From: an uncultured Roseburia sp.
GTDB taxonomy: Bacteria; Bacillota; Clostridia; Lachnospirales; Lachnospiraceae
Length of the DNA stretch: 44,553 nucleotides
Direction of reading: 5' to 3'
NCBI GenBank assembly: GCA_947383215.1
Contig: CANDCP010000022.1
Coordinates: forward strand, 1-44,553
The notes beneath the pieces are model-generated. The model saw only the letters and a program-made list of their open reading frames with translations, was not told where the DNA came from and searched no databases. The position numbers and the translations under genes are program-made. Below, one piece after another: positions 26,354 through 34,650 of this stretch (positions are counted from its first letter, which is position 1; every line of letters begins with the position of its first letter).

Positions 26354-26614
26354 CTAAAACTGTATGTCTACATCCTCCATCAATTCTGCGAAAACTTTGG
26401 CAATCGCTTCTAATTCCTTATCATTATCCACCATTTTATACGAAGCCTCCAAATCGCTTTCGCCCGGCAGCTCCTTTAAAATAAACGCGTCCGAATCCCC
26501 CGATTCATCCAGCGTCGCTATCAGATAATTTACTCCCCCGATTTTCGTTTGTTCCAACACATAAAATTCCACACACTCGCCGGTGTCCGGATCAATAAAT
26601 TTGACTTTGTCCAT
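26354..26614 (-). CDS. DUF1292 family protein (YrzB-like)
   Basis: An 86-residue acidic protein of the DUF1292 family, MDKVKFIDPDTGECVEFYVLE at its start and GVNYLIATLDES afterwards. In Firmicutes it follows ruvX (yrrK) and ireB (yrzL), as here. Function unknown. The ATG at 26614 has GGGAG seven bases upstream; the in-frame ATG four codons earlier lacks a site. Confidence 0.88.
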   Translation of the reverse strand: MDKVKFIDPDTGECVEFYVLEQTKIGGVNYLIATLDESGDSDAFILKELPGESDLEASYKMVDNDKELEAIAKVFAELMEDVDIQF

Positions 26615-26669
26615 ATAAACTCCCATTTACCAATTCTTTTCCGTCCTATTCTCGAAAACGGCTTTCATT

Positions 26670-27086
26670 TCATAACGAATCAAGATAGCCCTGTAAAATT
26701 AAAACTGCCGCTATCTTATCCACATAATTTTTGCGATTTTCTCTTCTTACGGATGCCTCCATCACCACACGGTCTGCCGCAACCGTGGTCAGACGTTCAT
26801 CCCACAGCTCGACGGGCAGTCCCGTCCTTCTCTCAAGCATCTCCTTGAACTCCAGTGTCTTTTCACAACGCAACCCTTCTGAATTATTCATATTCTTCGG
26901 GTAACCCAAAACAATTTTTTCCACCTGAAATTCCCGTATCAGTTCTTCAATGCGCGCCAGCGACTGACGCAGCTTCCCCTCCGACTTCCTGCGCACGGTC
27001 TCAACGCCCTGCGCGGTAATCAGAAGCTCGTCGCTCACGGCAACTCCAATCGTCTTAGAACCGAAGTCCAGTCCCATGATACGCAT
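26670..27086 (-). CDS. ruvX: Holliday junction resolvase-like RuvX/YqgF (pre-16S rRNA nuclease)
   Basis: RNase H-fold protein of 138 residues, thought to finish the 5' end of 16S rRNA. The [15 protein letters not shown] strand carries the first catalytic Asp, and a [10 protein letters not shown] segment and WDERLTT follow, all typical of YqgF. The ATG at 27086 starts two bases after the ireB stop. Part of the conserved ireB-ruvX-DUF1292 group. Confidence 0.94.
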   Translation of the reverse strand: MRIMGLDFGSKTIGVAVSDELLITAQGVETVRRKSEGKLRQSLARIEELIREFQVEKIVLGYPKNMNNSEGLRCEKTLEFKEMLERRTGLPVELWDERLTTVAADRVVMEASVRRENRKNYVDKIAAVLILQGYLDSL

Positions 27087-27088
27087 AT

Positions 27089-27358
27089 TTACCCCTGCTT
27101 CCAGGAATTATTGACAATATATTCCCTCAAAATTTCTTCTACGAGTTCGTCACGTTCCACTTTCATAATCAGAGTCCTTGCATTATTATGGCTGGTAATA
27201 TACGTCGGATCTCCAGACATAATATATCCAACAATCTGATTAACCGGATTATAGCCTTTCTCCGACAATGCCTCATAGACAATCTTCAAGACATCTCTGA
27301 CTCTGATCTCCGGCTCTTTTTCAACTTTAAAATATTGTGTGTTATTTATGTTCTGCAT
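27089..27358 (-). CDS. ireB: IreB family regulatory phosphoprotein (YrzL)
   Basis: Small 89-residue protein that in Enterococcus is phosphorylated by the Ser/Thr kinase IreK (PASTA kinase) and affects cephalosporin resistance. The N-terminal part has [21 protein letters not shown], and the [27 protein letters not shown] stretch is highly characteristic (quoted partly). The ribosome binding site is weak (AAGG). It is the first gene of the ireB-ruvX-DUF1292-rnj group, 62 bp after mtaB, with no clear terminator in between. Confidence 0.93.
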   Translation of the reverse strand: MQNINNTQYFKVEKEPEIRVRDVLKIVYEALSEKGYNPVNQIVGYIMSGDPTYITSHNNARTLIMKVERDELVEEILREYIVNNSWKQG

Positions 27359-27420
27359 TTTGTCACGCCCTTATTTTGCTCTTTTGTTCTTTTGAATGAA
27401 AAAGCATCGCTTATTTTATT

Positions 27421-28761
27421 TTAATATACGTTGTCCGAAATTTCAACCATAAGATATATTTCTTTCTTTAATTTGTCGGAAATCTTTCCTTTTACAATAT
27501 GATTTTCCAGATTTCCCGCCGTGCGGATGGCAACTTTTACATATTCTTCCGTATAACCCGTAAAATATGTCTGTCCCTCATAAGCTATCTTCTCCTCCAG
27601 CAAAACGGTCTTTTCTCTTCCGACATAGTATTCCCTGAATTCCTCCGACATCTTCCGCGCCATCTCAAGCAAAACGGCGCTCCTCTCTGCCTTTACCGCC
27701 TCGGACGTCTGCGCTTCCATTCCGGCAGCTTTTGTCCCCTTGCGCTTCGAGTATTTAAAAATATGCATTTCATAAAAATGGATTTTTTCCAAAAATTCTT
27801 TTGTCTGCGCAAATTCCTCTTCGGTTTCCCCCGGAAATCCCACAATCACATCCGTCGTGATCGCCGGATGCTCATAATATCTGCGCAAAATTTCGCATTT
27901 TTCTTCAAACATACGGGTGTCGTATTTTCGGTTCATCCTCTTTAACGTGGCGTCGCAGCCGCTTTGCAGCGACAGATGAAAATGCGGGCATACTTTTTTC
28001 AGCCCCGATATGGTCTTTACAAACGCCTCTGTGATGATATTCGGCTCCAGGGAGCCAAGTCTTATCCGGTCAATCCCCTCGATCCCGTGAACCGCGCGAA
28101 TCAGCTCCAACAAATCTTCCCCGTGATCGAGCCCGTACGAGCTCAAATGGATTCCCGTCAAAACAACCTCGCGGCAGCCGCTTTTTACAAGCGCCGTAAT
28201 CTCCTCTGTCACCTCGCTGATTTTCGGGCTTCGAATACGTCCTCTCGCGTACGGTATGATACAGTAGCTGCAAAACTGATTACAGCCGTCCTGAACCTTT
28301 AGAAACGCGCGCGTATGCTCCGCGGTCCGCTCAAGAGACAGCCGCTCGTACGCTTCTTTCCCGCTATTGATGTCACGGACAAAAATATTGTCCTCCTTCT
28401 TTTCGTCCTCCCGGCCATCCATGTACTCTCTTAAAATTTCCACGAGCTCATTCTTGCGGTTATTTCCGATTACGATATCAATCGCCTCATCCAACGCGGC
28501 GTTTTGCGGCGATGTCTGCACATAACATCCCGCCGCCACGACCACGCTCTTGGGATTTTCTTTTTTGGCTTTATGCAGCATCTGTCTGGACTTTCTGTCC
28601 GCCATATTGGTGACGGAGCATGTGTTAATCACATATACGTCCGCGTACCCGGTAAACGGAACAATTTCGTATCCCGCTTTCTCTAACATCTGCTGCATAG
28701 CCTCTGTCTCGTAAGCGTTTACCTTACAGCCCAAATTATGCAGCGCCGCTTTTTTCTTCAA
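27421..28761 (-). CDS. mtaB: tRNA t6A37 methylthiotransferase MtaB
   Basis: Radical SAM enzyme converting t6A37 to ms2t6A37 in tRNAs reading ANN codons. The 446-residue protein has an N-terminal UPF0004 domain with three cysteines (C12, C48, C79) for the second Fe-S cluster, the radical SAM triad CNQFCSYC, and a C-terminal TRAM domain. The start is a TTG at 28761 with GAGG upstream; no ATG is near. In Bacillus and related genomes mtaB (yqeV) directly follows prmA and rsmE; here nifS-type and thiI genes and an HPr-like gene lie between. Divergent to the HPr-like gene. Confidence 0.95.
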   Translation of the reverse strand: MKKKAALHNLGCKVNAYETEAMQQMLEKAGYEIVPFTGYADVYVINTCSVTNMADRKSRQMLHKAKKENPKSVVVAAGCYVQTSPQNAALDEAIDIVIGNNRKNELVEILREYMDGREDEKKEDNIFVRDINSGKEAYERLSLERTAEHTRAFLKVQDGCNQFCSYCIIPYARGRIRSPKISEVTEEITALVKSGCREVVLTGIHLSSYGLDHGEDLLELIRAVHGIEGIDRIRLGSLEPNIITEAFVKTISGLKKVCPHFHLSLQSGCDATLKRMNRKYDTRMFEEKCEILRRYYEHPAITTDVIVGFPGETEEEFAQTKEFLEKIHFYEMHIFKYSKRKGTKAAGMEAQTSEAVKAERSAVLLEMARKMSEEFREYYVGREKTVLLEEKIAYEGQTYFTGYTEEYVKVAIRTAGNLENHIVKGKISDKLKKEIYLMVEISDNVY

Positions 28762-28801
28762 TTTCTTTTCCTCATTTCTTTTCTACTTTTCCCACAAATG
28801 G

Positions 28802-28830
28802 TTGACTTTTCCTATAAAAAAAGTTACTAT
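28802..28830 (+). promoter_or_regulatory. Promoter of the HPr-like gene
   Basis: TTGACT (-35, 28802-28807), 17-nt spacer and TACTAT (-10, 28825-28830) on the plus strand, giving a leader of about 32 nt. Confidence 0.7.
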
Positions 28831-28868
28831 GTAGAAAAAGATTTTATAGTAGCCAAGGAGGTCTCTGT

Positions 28869-29099
28869 ATGAAAACAGTTCAAATTTCTTTAAATTCAAT
28901 TGACAAGGTAAAGGCTTTCGTAAATGCCATCACACAGTTTGATTTTGATTTCGATTTAATCTCCGGCAGATATGTGATCGACGCGAAATCTATCATGGGT
29001 ATCTTCAGCCTTGACTTATCCAAGCCGATTGATTTGGCGATTCATGTTGAATCAAACACAGATGAAATCATGGAGGTTTTAAAGCCTTACCTTGTATAA
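28869..29099 (+). CDS. HPr-like protein lacking the phosphorylatable histidine
   Basis: A 76-residue HPr-fold protein. The second half matches HPr well: KSIMGIFSLDL at residues 40-50 contains the Ser equivalent to HPr Ser46 (here Ser41), the HPr kinase target. The active-site loop with His15 (GIHARPA in HPr) is missing, and the N-terminal half is about five residues shorter there; the only His is residue 59, in a strand. It can therefore not be a PEP-dependent phosphocarrier. It resembles Crh in keeping only the Ser site, so a regulatory role is likely. Strong AAGGAGGT before ATG, own promoter and terminator; monocistronic. Confidence 0.85.
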   Translation: MKTVQISLNSIDKVKAFVNAITQFDFDFDLISGRYVIDAKSIMGIFSLDLSKPIDLAIHVESNTDEIMEVLKPYLV

Positions 29100-29111
29100 T
29101 ATAGGCGGGGT

Positions 29112-29140
29112 AAAAGGATTGCAGACGCAATCCTTTTTTT
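29112..29140. terminator. Terminator between the HPr-like gene and thiI
   Basis: AAAAGGATTGC-loop-GCAATCCTTTTT, an 11-bp stem with a 4-nt loop, followed by seven T residues on the plus strand. On the minus strand four T residues follow, so it may also stop the thiI transcript. Confidence 0.9.
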
Positions 29141-29208
29141 ATTATCCGTAGAACAGCCCTGCCGCTGTAAAATACGAAAGTATGGCATTTCTTGAAACCG
29201 CCCCCCCT

Positions 29209-30390
29209 TTACGCCTCGACTTTTATAACCTCGGCGGTCTTAACCGCCTCTTCCACCAGCCGGTCGATCTTCTCTTTCAGTTTTTCTTCTGATTTCTTTA
29301 TCACATTAAGGCTCGGTTTTGTGACCGGATGTTTTGCGACAAAAATTGTACAGCAGTCCTCAAACGGCTGAATTGAGGTTTCATAAGTTCCAATCCGCTC
29401 GGACACCTCTACAATTTCCTGCTTATCAAACCCAATCAGCGGACGGTACACCGGCATCGAGCAGACTTCATTCGTCGCCGCAAGCGACTGCATGGTCTGG
29501 CTCGCCACCTGACCGATGCTCTCACCGGTAACAAGGCCGAGGCATTTCGACTGCTCTGCAAAATGCTCCGCAATCTTCATCATATAACGGCGCATGATAA
29601 TCGTCAGTTCCTCATGCGGGCACTGCTCATAGATATAAAGCTGAATATCCGTAAAATTCACAATATTCAGATTTATCGGTCCGCTGTAACGGGCGACGAT
29701 TTTTGCAAGATCGATTACCTTCTGTTTTGCGCGCTCGCTTGTATACGGCGGCGCGTGAAAATATGTCGCTTCCAGGGAGACGCCGCGCTTTGCAATCATA
29801 TAGCCGGCGACCGGACTGTCAATTCCTCCCGACAACAGCAGCATCGCCTTCCCGTTAGAACCGACCGGCATTCCCCCCGGTCCCGCGATTTCTTCAAAGT
29901 AAATATTTATCTGACTTCGAATTTCCACAGACACGACAACCCCCGGCTTATGCACATCCACAGAGACTTCCGGAAACGCCGCAAGGATCCTCTCTCCAAG
30001 CGCCGCGTTGATCTCCATCGAATCCATCGGGTAATCCTTCCGCGCGCGCCTCGCATTCACTTTAAATGTAAAATTCTTATCCGCGTACGCCCGGTCCAGA
30101 CACCGAATGACGTCCTCCGCAAGCCTGTCAAACCCCTGGTCCTCTACCTGTATGACCGGACAAAATCCCACGATTCCAAAAACGCGCTTCAGCGCGTCTA
30201 CGGTTTCCTCATAATCATACTCCGATTCCGCCTGCACATAAATGCGTCCCTGCTCCTTGCGCACCTTAAATTCGCCGTCTACCGGTTTTAGCGCGCAGAC
30301 AATCTGGGATATCAGCATATTTTCAAAGATAAATCTGTTTTTTCCCTTAACCCCGATTTCCCCGTATTTAATCAAAAAAGACTGATACAT
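29209..30390 (-). CDS. thiI: tRNA 4-thiouridine synthase ThiI (no rhodanese domain)
   Basis: Makes s4U at tRNA position 8 using sulfur from a cysteine desulfurase; ThiI also serves thiamine thiazole synthesis in some species. The 393-residue protein has an N-terminal ferredoxin-like/THUMP region (residues 1-165), the PP-loop SGGIDSP at 187-193 and an EDCCTIFVAKHPVTKP segment in the C-terminal half. The rhodanese domain of the E. coli protein is absent, as in Bacillus, where the partner desulfurase gene (nifZ) is adjacent as here. Start at the ATG 30390 (AGGAG upstream), 13 bp after the desulfurase stop. A 49-codon upstream extension lies inside that gene and was rejected. Confidence 0.96.
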   Translation of the reverse strand: MYQSFLIKYGEIGVKGKNRFIFENMLISQIVCALKPVDGEFKVRKEQGRIYVQAESEYDYEETVDALKRVFGIVGFCPVIQVEDQGFDRLAEDVIRCLDRAYADKNFTFKVNARRARKDYPMDSMEINAALGERILAAFPEVSVDVHKPGVVVSVEIRSQINIYFEEIAGPGGMPVGSNGKAMLLLSGGIDSPVAGYMIAKRGVSLEATYFHAPPYTSERAKQKVIDLAKIVARYSGPINLNIVNFTDIQLYIYEQCPHEELTIIMRRYMMKIAEHFAEQSKCLGLVTGESIGQVASQTMQSLAATNEVCSMPVYRPLIGFDKQEIVEVSERIGTYETSIQPFEDCCTIFVAKHPVTKPSLNVIKKSEEKLKEKIDRLVEEAVKTAEVIKVEA

Positions 30391-30403
30391 CGTCGTTCCT
30401 CTC

Positions 30404-31561
30404 CTAACGTCTCGTATATTTTCTGCGAAGCTCCAATATTTGCGGCAGCTCTCCCAGCACATATAAAATTTCCTCTTTTGTTGTGCGCACGCTGAAACTG
30501 AATCTGACCGTGCTCTCCAGCAGCTCCCCGCGCACACCGATCGCCTTTAGCGTAGCGCTGGCCTTTTTTTTCGTATTTGAGGAACATGCCGACCCGGCGG
30601 ACACGTAAATCTGCCGCTGCTCCAGGTCATGAAGAAGCACTTCGCTTCGAACGCCTGCGAAACTGACGCTCACAATATGCGGCGCGGCCTCCCGCCCGCT
30701 TCTGCCGTTTACTGTCGCTCCCTCGATCTGCCCGATCCCGTTAACAAATAACTCTTTTATTTCGTACAGACGACGGCTCTTTTCCTCAAACGCCTCATAA
30801 CATTCGGCCGCCGCCGCCCCAAGTCCCGCAATCGCCGGTACGTTTTCCGTGCCGGAACGCATTCCTCTCTGCTGTCCTCCGCCAAAGATAACGGGATTCA
30901 CTTTTGTCTTTTCTCTGATATATAAAAATCCGCTTCCCTTCGGCCCATGAATTTTGTGTCCGCTGACAGAGAGCAGGTCGATCCCCGTCCGCTTCGGATT
31001 TATTTTCATTTTTCCGTAAGACTGTACCGCGTCTACATGAAACAATGCCAAAGGATTCTTCTTTTTGATACATTCCGCGGCCTCCTCAATCGGTTCAACC
31101 GCGCCGATCTCATTGTTGATCTGCATTATGGACACAAGGATCGTATCTTCTCTGACCGCCTCCCGCAAATCCTCAATGGAAATAATTCCGTACTTATCTA
31201 CCGGTAGATACGTAACCTCAAACCCCTGCCCCTTTAAATATTCCATAGCGTTGCGCACAGAAGGGTGCTCGATGGCCGTCGTCACCAAATGCGTCCCTGC
31301 GCGCCTGTTTGCCATCGCCGCCCCGATAATTGCAAGATTATTGGACTCTGTCCCGCCGGAAGTAAACACAATCTCTTTTTCATCCGCCTTTAAAGTCCGC
31401 GCAATCTGTTCTCTTGCATTTCGGATATACCGTTCCGCCTCCAGTCCCTTTAAATGAAGGGAAGACGGATTTCCGTAATCCGTCGTTAATATTCTCATCA
31501 TCAGCTCGCAGGCCTGCTTCCCGCATTGCGTCGTCGCAGAATTATCTAAATATGCCTCCAT
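30404..31561 (-). CDS. Cysteine desulfurase (NifS/IscS family), likely ThiI partner
   Basis: PLP enzyme taking sulfur from cysteine. The 385-residue protein has the PLP lysine K203 in SGHKIHGPKGSG and the sulfur-accepting C326 in SAGSACSS, so both catalytic residues are intact. Its gene directly precedes thiI, mirroring the nifZ-thiI pair of Bacillus, which suggests delivery of persulfide to ThiI. No IscU or SufU scaffold gene is nearby, so Fe-S assembly is probably served by other enzymes. The ATG has GGAAGG upstream and the gene lies 18 bp after rsmE. Confidence 0.93.
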   Translation of the reverse strand: MEAYLDNSATTQCGKQACELMMRILTTDYGNPSSLHLKGLEAERYIRNAREQIARTLKADEKEIVFTSGGTESNNLAIIGAAMANRRAGTHLVTTAIEHPSVRNAMEYLKGQGFEVTYLPVDKYGIISIEDLREAVREDTILVSIMQINNEIGAVEPIEEAAECIKKKNPLALFHVDAVQSYGKMKINPKRTGIDLLSVSGHKIHGPKGSGFLYIREKTKVNPVIFGGGQQRGMRSGTENVPAIAGLGAAAAECYEAFEEKSRRLYEIKELFVNGIGQIEGATVNGRSGREAAPHIVSVSFAGVRSEVLLHDLEQRQIYVSAGSACSSNTKKKASATLKAIGVRGELLESTVRFSFSVRTTKEEILYVLGELPQILELRRKYTRR

Positions 31562-31579
31562 GACTTTTCCTTCCGTATA

Positions 31580-32326
31580 TTATTCATCCGCCGCTCTCTC
31601 AAGCGCCAACATTACCAGCGACATGGCTGTGATCGCCGCCGTATCTGTGCGCAGAATGCGCTTTCCCAGCGAAATCACATCCATGGTGTCTCTGACCGCC
31701 GCAATCTCCTCCTCGGCAAATCCGCCCTCCGGCCCGATTATGATACCGATGGAACGCCCCGGCTTTATCTTTTCCAGGACCGCGGCCGTGCCTGCCATCC
31801 CCGCCTCATTCTCGTACGGCACAATACAGACGTCCAGATTTCCTGCATACGAAATCGCATCCCGGTAATTCATTACCTCGCGGACATGCGGAATCATACT
31901 GCGCTTTGACTGCTTTGCGGCGCTTATTGCAATCGACTGATAACGTTTCACTTTATTTTCCGCTCTTTTTTTATCCAGCCTGACCACACAATATTTCATC
32001 TCCACCGGTATGATCTCATAGACGCCAAGCTCTACCGCTTTTTCAATCACGGTCTCCATCCGGTCTCCCTTCGGGAGCGCCTGAAAAAGATAGATTTTTG
32101 ACGGCAGCTCCGTCCCTTTTGTATCCTCCGAAACGATATCCGCCTGCACAAACGCTTCGCCGATCTTAGCTATTTTGCAGAAATAATTCCCTCCGGTCCG
32201 GCTGCTTATGCGTATCGTCTCCCCCGGTTTCATACGCAGCGCATTTTTTATATGCCGCACGTCCTCGCCGGTTATTGTTACATTTTCTTTTCCAACCTGG
32301 CTATCCTCTACAAAAAACTGATGCAT
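31580..32326 (-). CDS. rsmE: 16S rRNA m3U1498 methyltransferase RsmE
   Basis: SPOUT-fold SAM methyltransferase acting on U1498 of 16S rRNA in the 30S subunit. The 248-residue protein has a PUA-like N-terminal part and a C-terminal knot with IIIGPEGGFAEEEI and LGKRILRTDTAAITA, both typical. It begins one base after the prmA stop, with GAGG in the prmA end; conserved neighbour pair prmA-rsmE. Confidence 0.96.
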   Translation of the reverse strand: MHQFFVEDSQVGKENVTITGEDVRHIKNALRMKPGETIRISSRTGGNYFCKIAKIGEAFVQADIVSEDTKGTELPSKIYLFQALPKGDRMETVIEKAVELGVYEIIPVEMKYCVVRLDKKRAENKVKRYQSIAISAAKQSKRSMIPHVREVMNYRDAISYAGNLDVCIVPYENEAGMAGTAAVLEKIKPGRSIGIIIGPEGGFAEEEIAAVRDTMDVISLGKRILRTDTAAITAMSLVMLALERAADE

Positions 32327-32327
32327 T

Positions 32328-33275
32328 CTATTTCCTCGCAGTTATATTGACCCACTCGCCCTGACGGTTCGTCTCCAGTATCTTAAACCCCGCCCGTTCG
32401 ATCGCAGTCTTTACCTCATGTTCTTTAAAATCTATAATTCCGGAAGTGATAAAAATCCCTCCGTCCTTTAAGCGCGCCGGAATGACAGGCGCCATAGGAA
32501 TTATCACGTCCGCCAAAATATTGGCAACGACAATATCGTAGTTTCCCCCTACCGTCTCCTGCAGTTTTACATCGTCGATCAGGTTTCCAATGTAGAACTC
32601 GCCCATAGACTTATCGAGATGATTCACCTTCATATTCTCACGGGTAGATTCCATGCAATTCTCGTCAATATCCGTCCCTGTCACATGCGCCGCGCCGAGC
32701 TTTAACGCCGCGATCGAGAGAATGCCGCTCCCGCAGCCCACGTCAAGCACCCGCGCGCCTTTTGTCATATATTTCCCAAGCTGGCGGATACATAATTGAG
32801 TGGTCTCATGTTTTCCGGTTCCAAAAGAAACGCCCGGATCGATCTCTATCACAAGCTTATCCCGGTCCTCCTCCTTCCGCTCTTCCCAGGTAGGCTTGAT
32901 CAAAATATTATCTATATAGAATGGGCGGAAATATTGTTTCCAGTTATTCATCCAGTCCGCATCTTCCGTCTCTCCAACCGTAATTGCGCCGCTTCCCACA
33001 TCCGTCATCTCGCGCAGCGCTTCTATGCCGGCTTTTACGTCCGCCAAAAGCGTTTCCTGTTCGAAAGACGCATCCAGATAAAAACTGATACGGCTTGTCC
33101 GATCATCCTCGGCAAGGACAGGCGGAAAATCAATAAACATCCCCGCCTGCTCTTCCTTTGTCAACGGAACATTATTTTCAATCTCAATTCCCTCTATGCC
33201 AAGCTCGCCTAACATCATACTGACAAAATCCTCTGCCTCTGTCGTCGTATGAATCGTGTATTTATTCCATTTCAT
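32328..33275 (-). CDS. prmA: Ribosomal protein L11 methyltransferase PrmA
   Basis: SAM-dependent methyltransferase modifying ribosomal protein L11. The 315-residue protein has an N-terminal substrate-binding domain and a class I fold with VLDVGCGSGILSIAALKLGA. The ATG at 33275 has GAGGG nine bases upstream; an extension of 19 codons reaches almost to the predicted transcription start and does not resemble PrmA. Its promoter overlaps that of the divergent hydrogenase-like gene. First gene of prmA-rsmE-desulfurase-thiI. Confidence 0.95.
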   Translation of the reverse strand: MKWNKYTIHTTTEAEDFVSMMLGELGIEGIEIENNVPLTKEEQAGMFIDFPPVLAEDDRTSRISFYLDASFEQETLLADVKAGIEALREMTDVGSGAITVGETEDADWMNNWKQYFRPFYIDNILIKPTWEERKEEDRDKLVIEIDPGVSFGTGKHETTQLCIRQLGKYMTKGARVLDVGCGSGILSIAALKLGAAHVTGTDIDENCMESTRENMKVNHLDKSMGEFYIGNLIDDVKLQETVGGNYDIVVANILADVIIPMAPVIPARLKDGGIFITSGIIDFKEHEVKTAIERAGFKILETNRQGEWVNITARK

Positions 33276-33316
33276 GATACATTCCCTCTTCTTCATATCC
33301 GCTAATCCGTGCGCTC

Positions 33317-33345
33317 TTGCGAAACTGCGCATGAAATCATATTAG
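33317..33345 (+). promoter_or_regulatory. Possible promoter of the hydrogenase-like gene
   Basis: TTGCGA (33317-33322), 17-nt spacer and TATTAG (33340-33345). The -10 covers the same bases as the -10 of the prmA promoter on the other strand. Weaker than that promoter; prediction only. Confidence 0.4.
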
Positions 33346-33367
33346 CATAGAATTGATTTTTCTGCAA
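33339..33367 (-). promoter_or_regulatory. Promoter of the prmA-rsmE-desulfurase-thiI unit
   Basis: TTGCAG (-35, 33362-33367), 17-nt spacer and TAATAT (-10, 33339-33344) preceded by TGC, an extended -10. Leader of about 58 nt. Confidence 0.7.
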
Positions 33368-33396
33368 ATATTATAATCAAAGGAGTGAATGAATCT

Positions 33397-34614
33397 ATGA
33401 CATTTGATGAACTTTATAAAAAAGTGATTACCGCAAAAGCAAGAAATGAAAAGCTGGTCCTCCCGGAAGGCAGCTATGACAAAGGACAGCTTGATTGCCT
33501 GCTTCATCCGAAAGAGCACCCTCTCATCCGGCGAAAGCACGACTGCAACTGTGAAGATCCGGCCTGTGTTTCCGCCTGCATTTTTCAGGCAATGCAGGTA
33601 GAAAACGGCGCGGTTACTATCCGCTCCGACCTGTGCAGCGGCTGCGCGGAATGCATTAAAGCCTGCAAGGATGAAAATCTTGCCCTGAGTAAAGATACGG
33701 TCACCGCAATCGAGCTGCTAAAAGACGAAACGCATCCGGTTTACGCCCTGATGGCTCCCGCCTTTGTCGGACAATTCGGGGATGACGCCACGCCTTCAAG
33801 AATCCGCCCGGCGTTAAAGCAGATGGGATTTACCGGTATGCTTGAGGTTGCAGCCTTTGCGGATATTCTTACCCTGAAAGAATCCCTGGAATTTACCGAA
33901 AACATGCATTCCCCGAAGGGGTTCCAGCTTACGAGCTGCTGCTGTCCGGTCTGGATCGGGATGATACGAAAAGATTTCTCAAAGATTGTCTCCCACCTGC
34001 CCCCTTCGGTCTCGCCGATGGTCGCCTGCGGACGGATCGTAAAAGAGCTGCACCCCGACTGCAAAACTATATTTATCGGTCCGTGTCTCGCAAAAAAGGC
34101 CGAGGCAAGAGACCCAGAGCTTGCGCCCGCGATCGACTGCGTTTTAACTTTCGAGGAATTAAATGATTTATTTGAAGTATTTCAAATTGATTTTTCTGCT
34201 ATGGAGGAAGAAAAAAGGGAGCATTCTTCCACCGCCGGGAGACTCTACGGGCGCACCGGGGGAGTCAGCAAGGCTGTCGGCGAATGCGTAAAAAGCCTGC
34301 ATCCAAAATACTGTTTTTCTCCGGTCACTGCAAACGGCGTGGCAAATTGCAAAGATCTGCTCTCTAAAATTCTTTCCGGGGATATCGACGGCAATTTCTT
34401 TGAGGGAATGGCCTGCGAGGGCGGCTGCGCCGGCGGGCCTAAGCGTGTGATTCCCACCGAAAAATGTACGGAATATATCAACAGTTATGCGTCCCAGGCC
34501 CCGTTTCACACGCCCGCGGAAAACCCTTATGTCGCGGACTTAATGAAACGGCTCGGGTTCGTTACCGTGGAAGATTTTGTGGAAAAAAGCGACATTTTAA
34601 CAAGAAGCTTATGA
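33397..34614 (+). CDS. Soluble [FeFe]-hydrogenase-like protein with two N-terminal Fe-S sites
   Basis: A 405-residue H-cluster-type protein. The N-terminal part has a C-x-C-x4-C-x3-C site (C50, C52, C57, C61) and a ferredoxin C-x2-C-x2-C-x3-C site (C80-C90). All three hydrogenase motifs follow: CCCPVW (C181-C183; the ligand Cys and the proton-transfer Cys before it are both present), GPCLAKKAE (C230) and EGMACEGGC (C340, C344). Differences from classical enzymes are Gly in place of Met before C230 and GGP in place of GGG. This size and pattern fit the putatively sensory or group D-like enzymes, whose role is unsettled. No maturases or electron-transfer partners are in the window. ATG at 33397 with AAGGAG upstream; stands alone on the plus strand. 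Confidence 0.88.
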   Translation: MTFDELYKKVITAKARNEKLVLPEGSYDKGQLDCLLHPKEHPLIRRKHDCNCEDPACVSACIFQAMQVENGAVTIRSDLCSGCAECIKACKDENLALSKDTVTAIELLKDETHPVYALMAPAFVGQFGDDATPSRIRPALKQMGFTGMLEVAAFADILTLKESLEFTENMHSPKGFQLTSCCCPVWIGMIRKDFSKIVSHLPPSVSPMVACGRIVKELHPDCKTIFIGPCLAKKAEARDPELAPAIDCVLTFEELNDLFEVFQIDFSAMEEEKREHSSTAGRLYGRTGGVSKAVGECVKSLHPKYCFSPVTANGVANCKDLLSKILSGDIDGNFFEGMACEGGCAGGPKRVIPTEKCTEYINSYASQAPFHTPAENPYVADLMKRLGFVTVEDFVEKSDILTRSL

Positions 34615-34620
34615 TTATAG

Positions 34621-34650
34621 AGAATCCGGCCAAGCCGGATTCTTTATTTT
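34621..34650 (+). terminator. Terminator of the hydrogenase-like gene
   Basis: A perfect 10-bp stem AGAATCCGGC/GCCGGATTCT with a 3-nt loop, followed by TTATTTT. It lies 6 bp after the stop and its tail overlaps the stop codon of the converging secreted-protein gene. Confidence 0.9.

Noticed and set aside
27359-27420. Terminator between mtaB and ireB (AAGC-GAT-GCTT followed by T3)
   Set aside because: A 4-bp stem with a 3-nt loop is not convincing; the genes may be co-transcribed.
30391-30537. Upstream extension of ThiI by 49 codons
   Set aside because: It lies within the desulfurase gene in another frame and has no resemblance to ThiI; the ATG at 30390 has a good ribosome binding site.
33372-33377. 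Perfect TATAAT just before the hydrogenase-like gene
   Set aside because: It would start transcription around 33384, at or inside the ribosome binding site at 33380-33385, leaving no usable leader; a 13-nt spacing to TTGATT is also too short.
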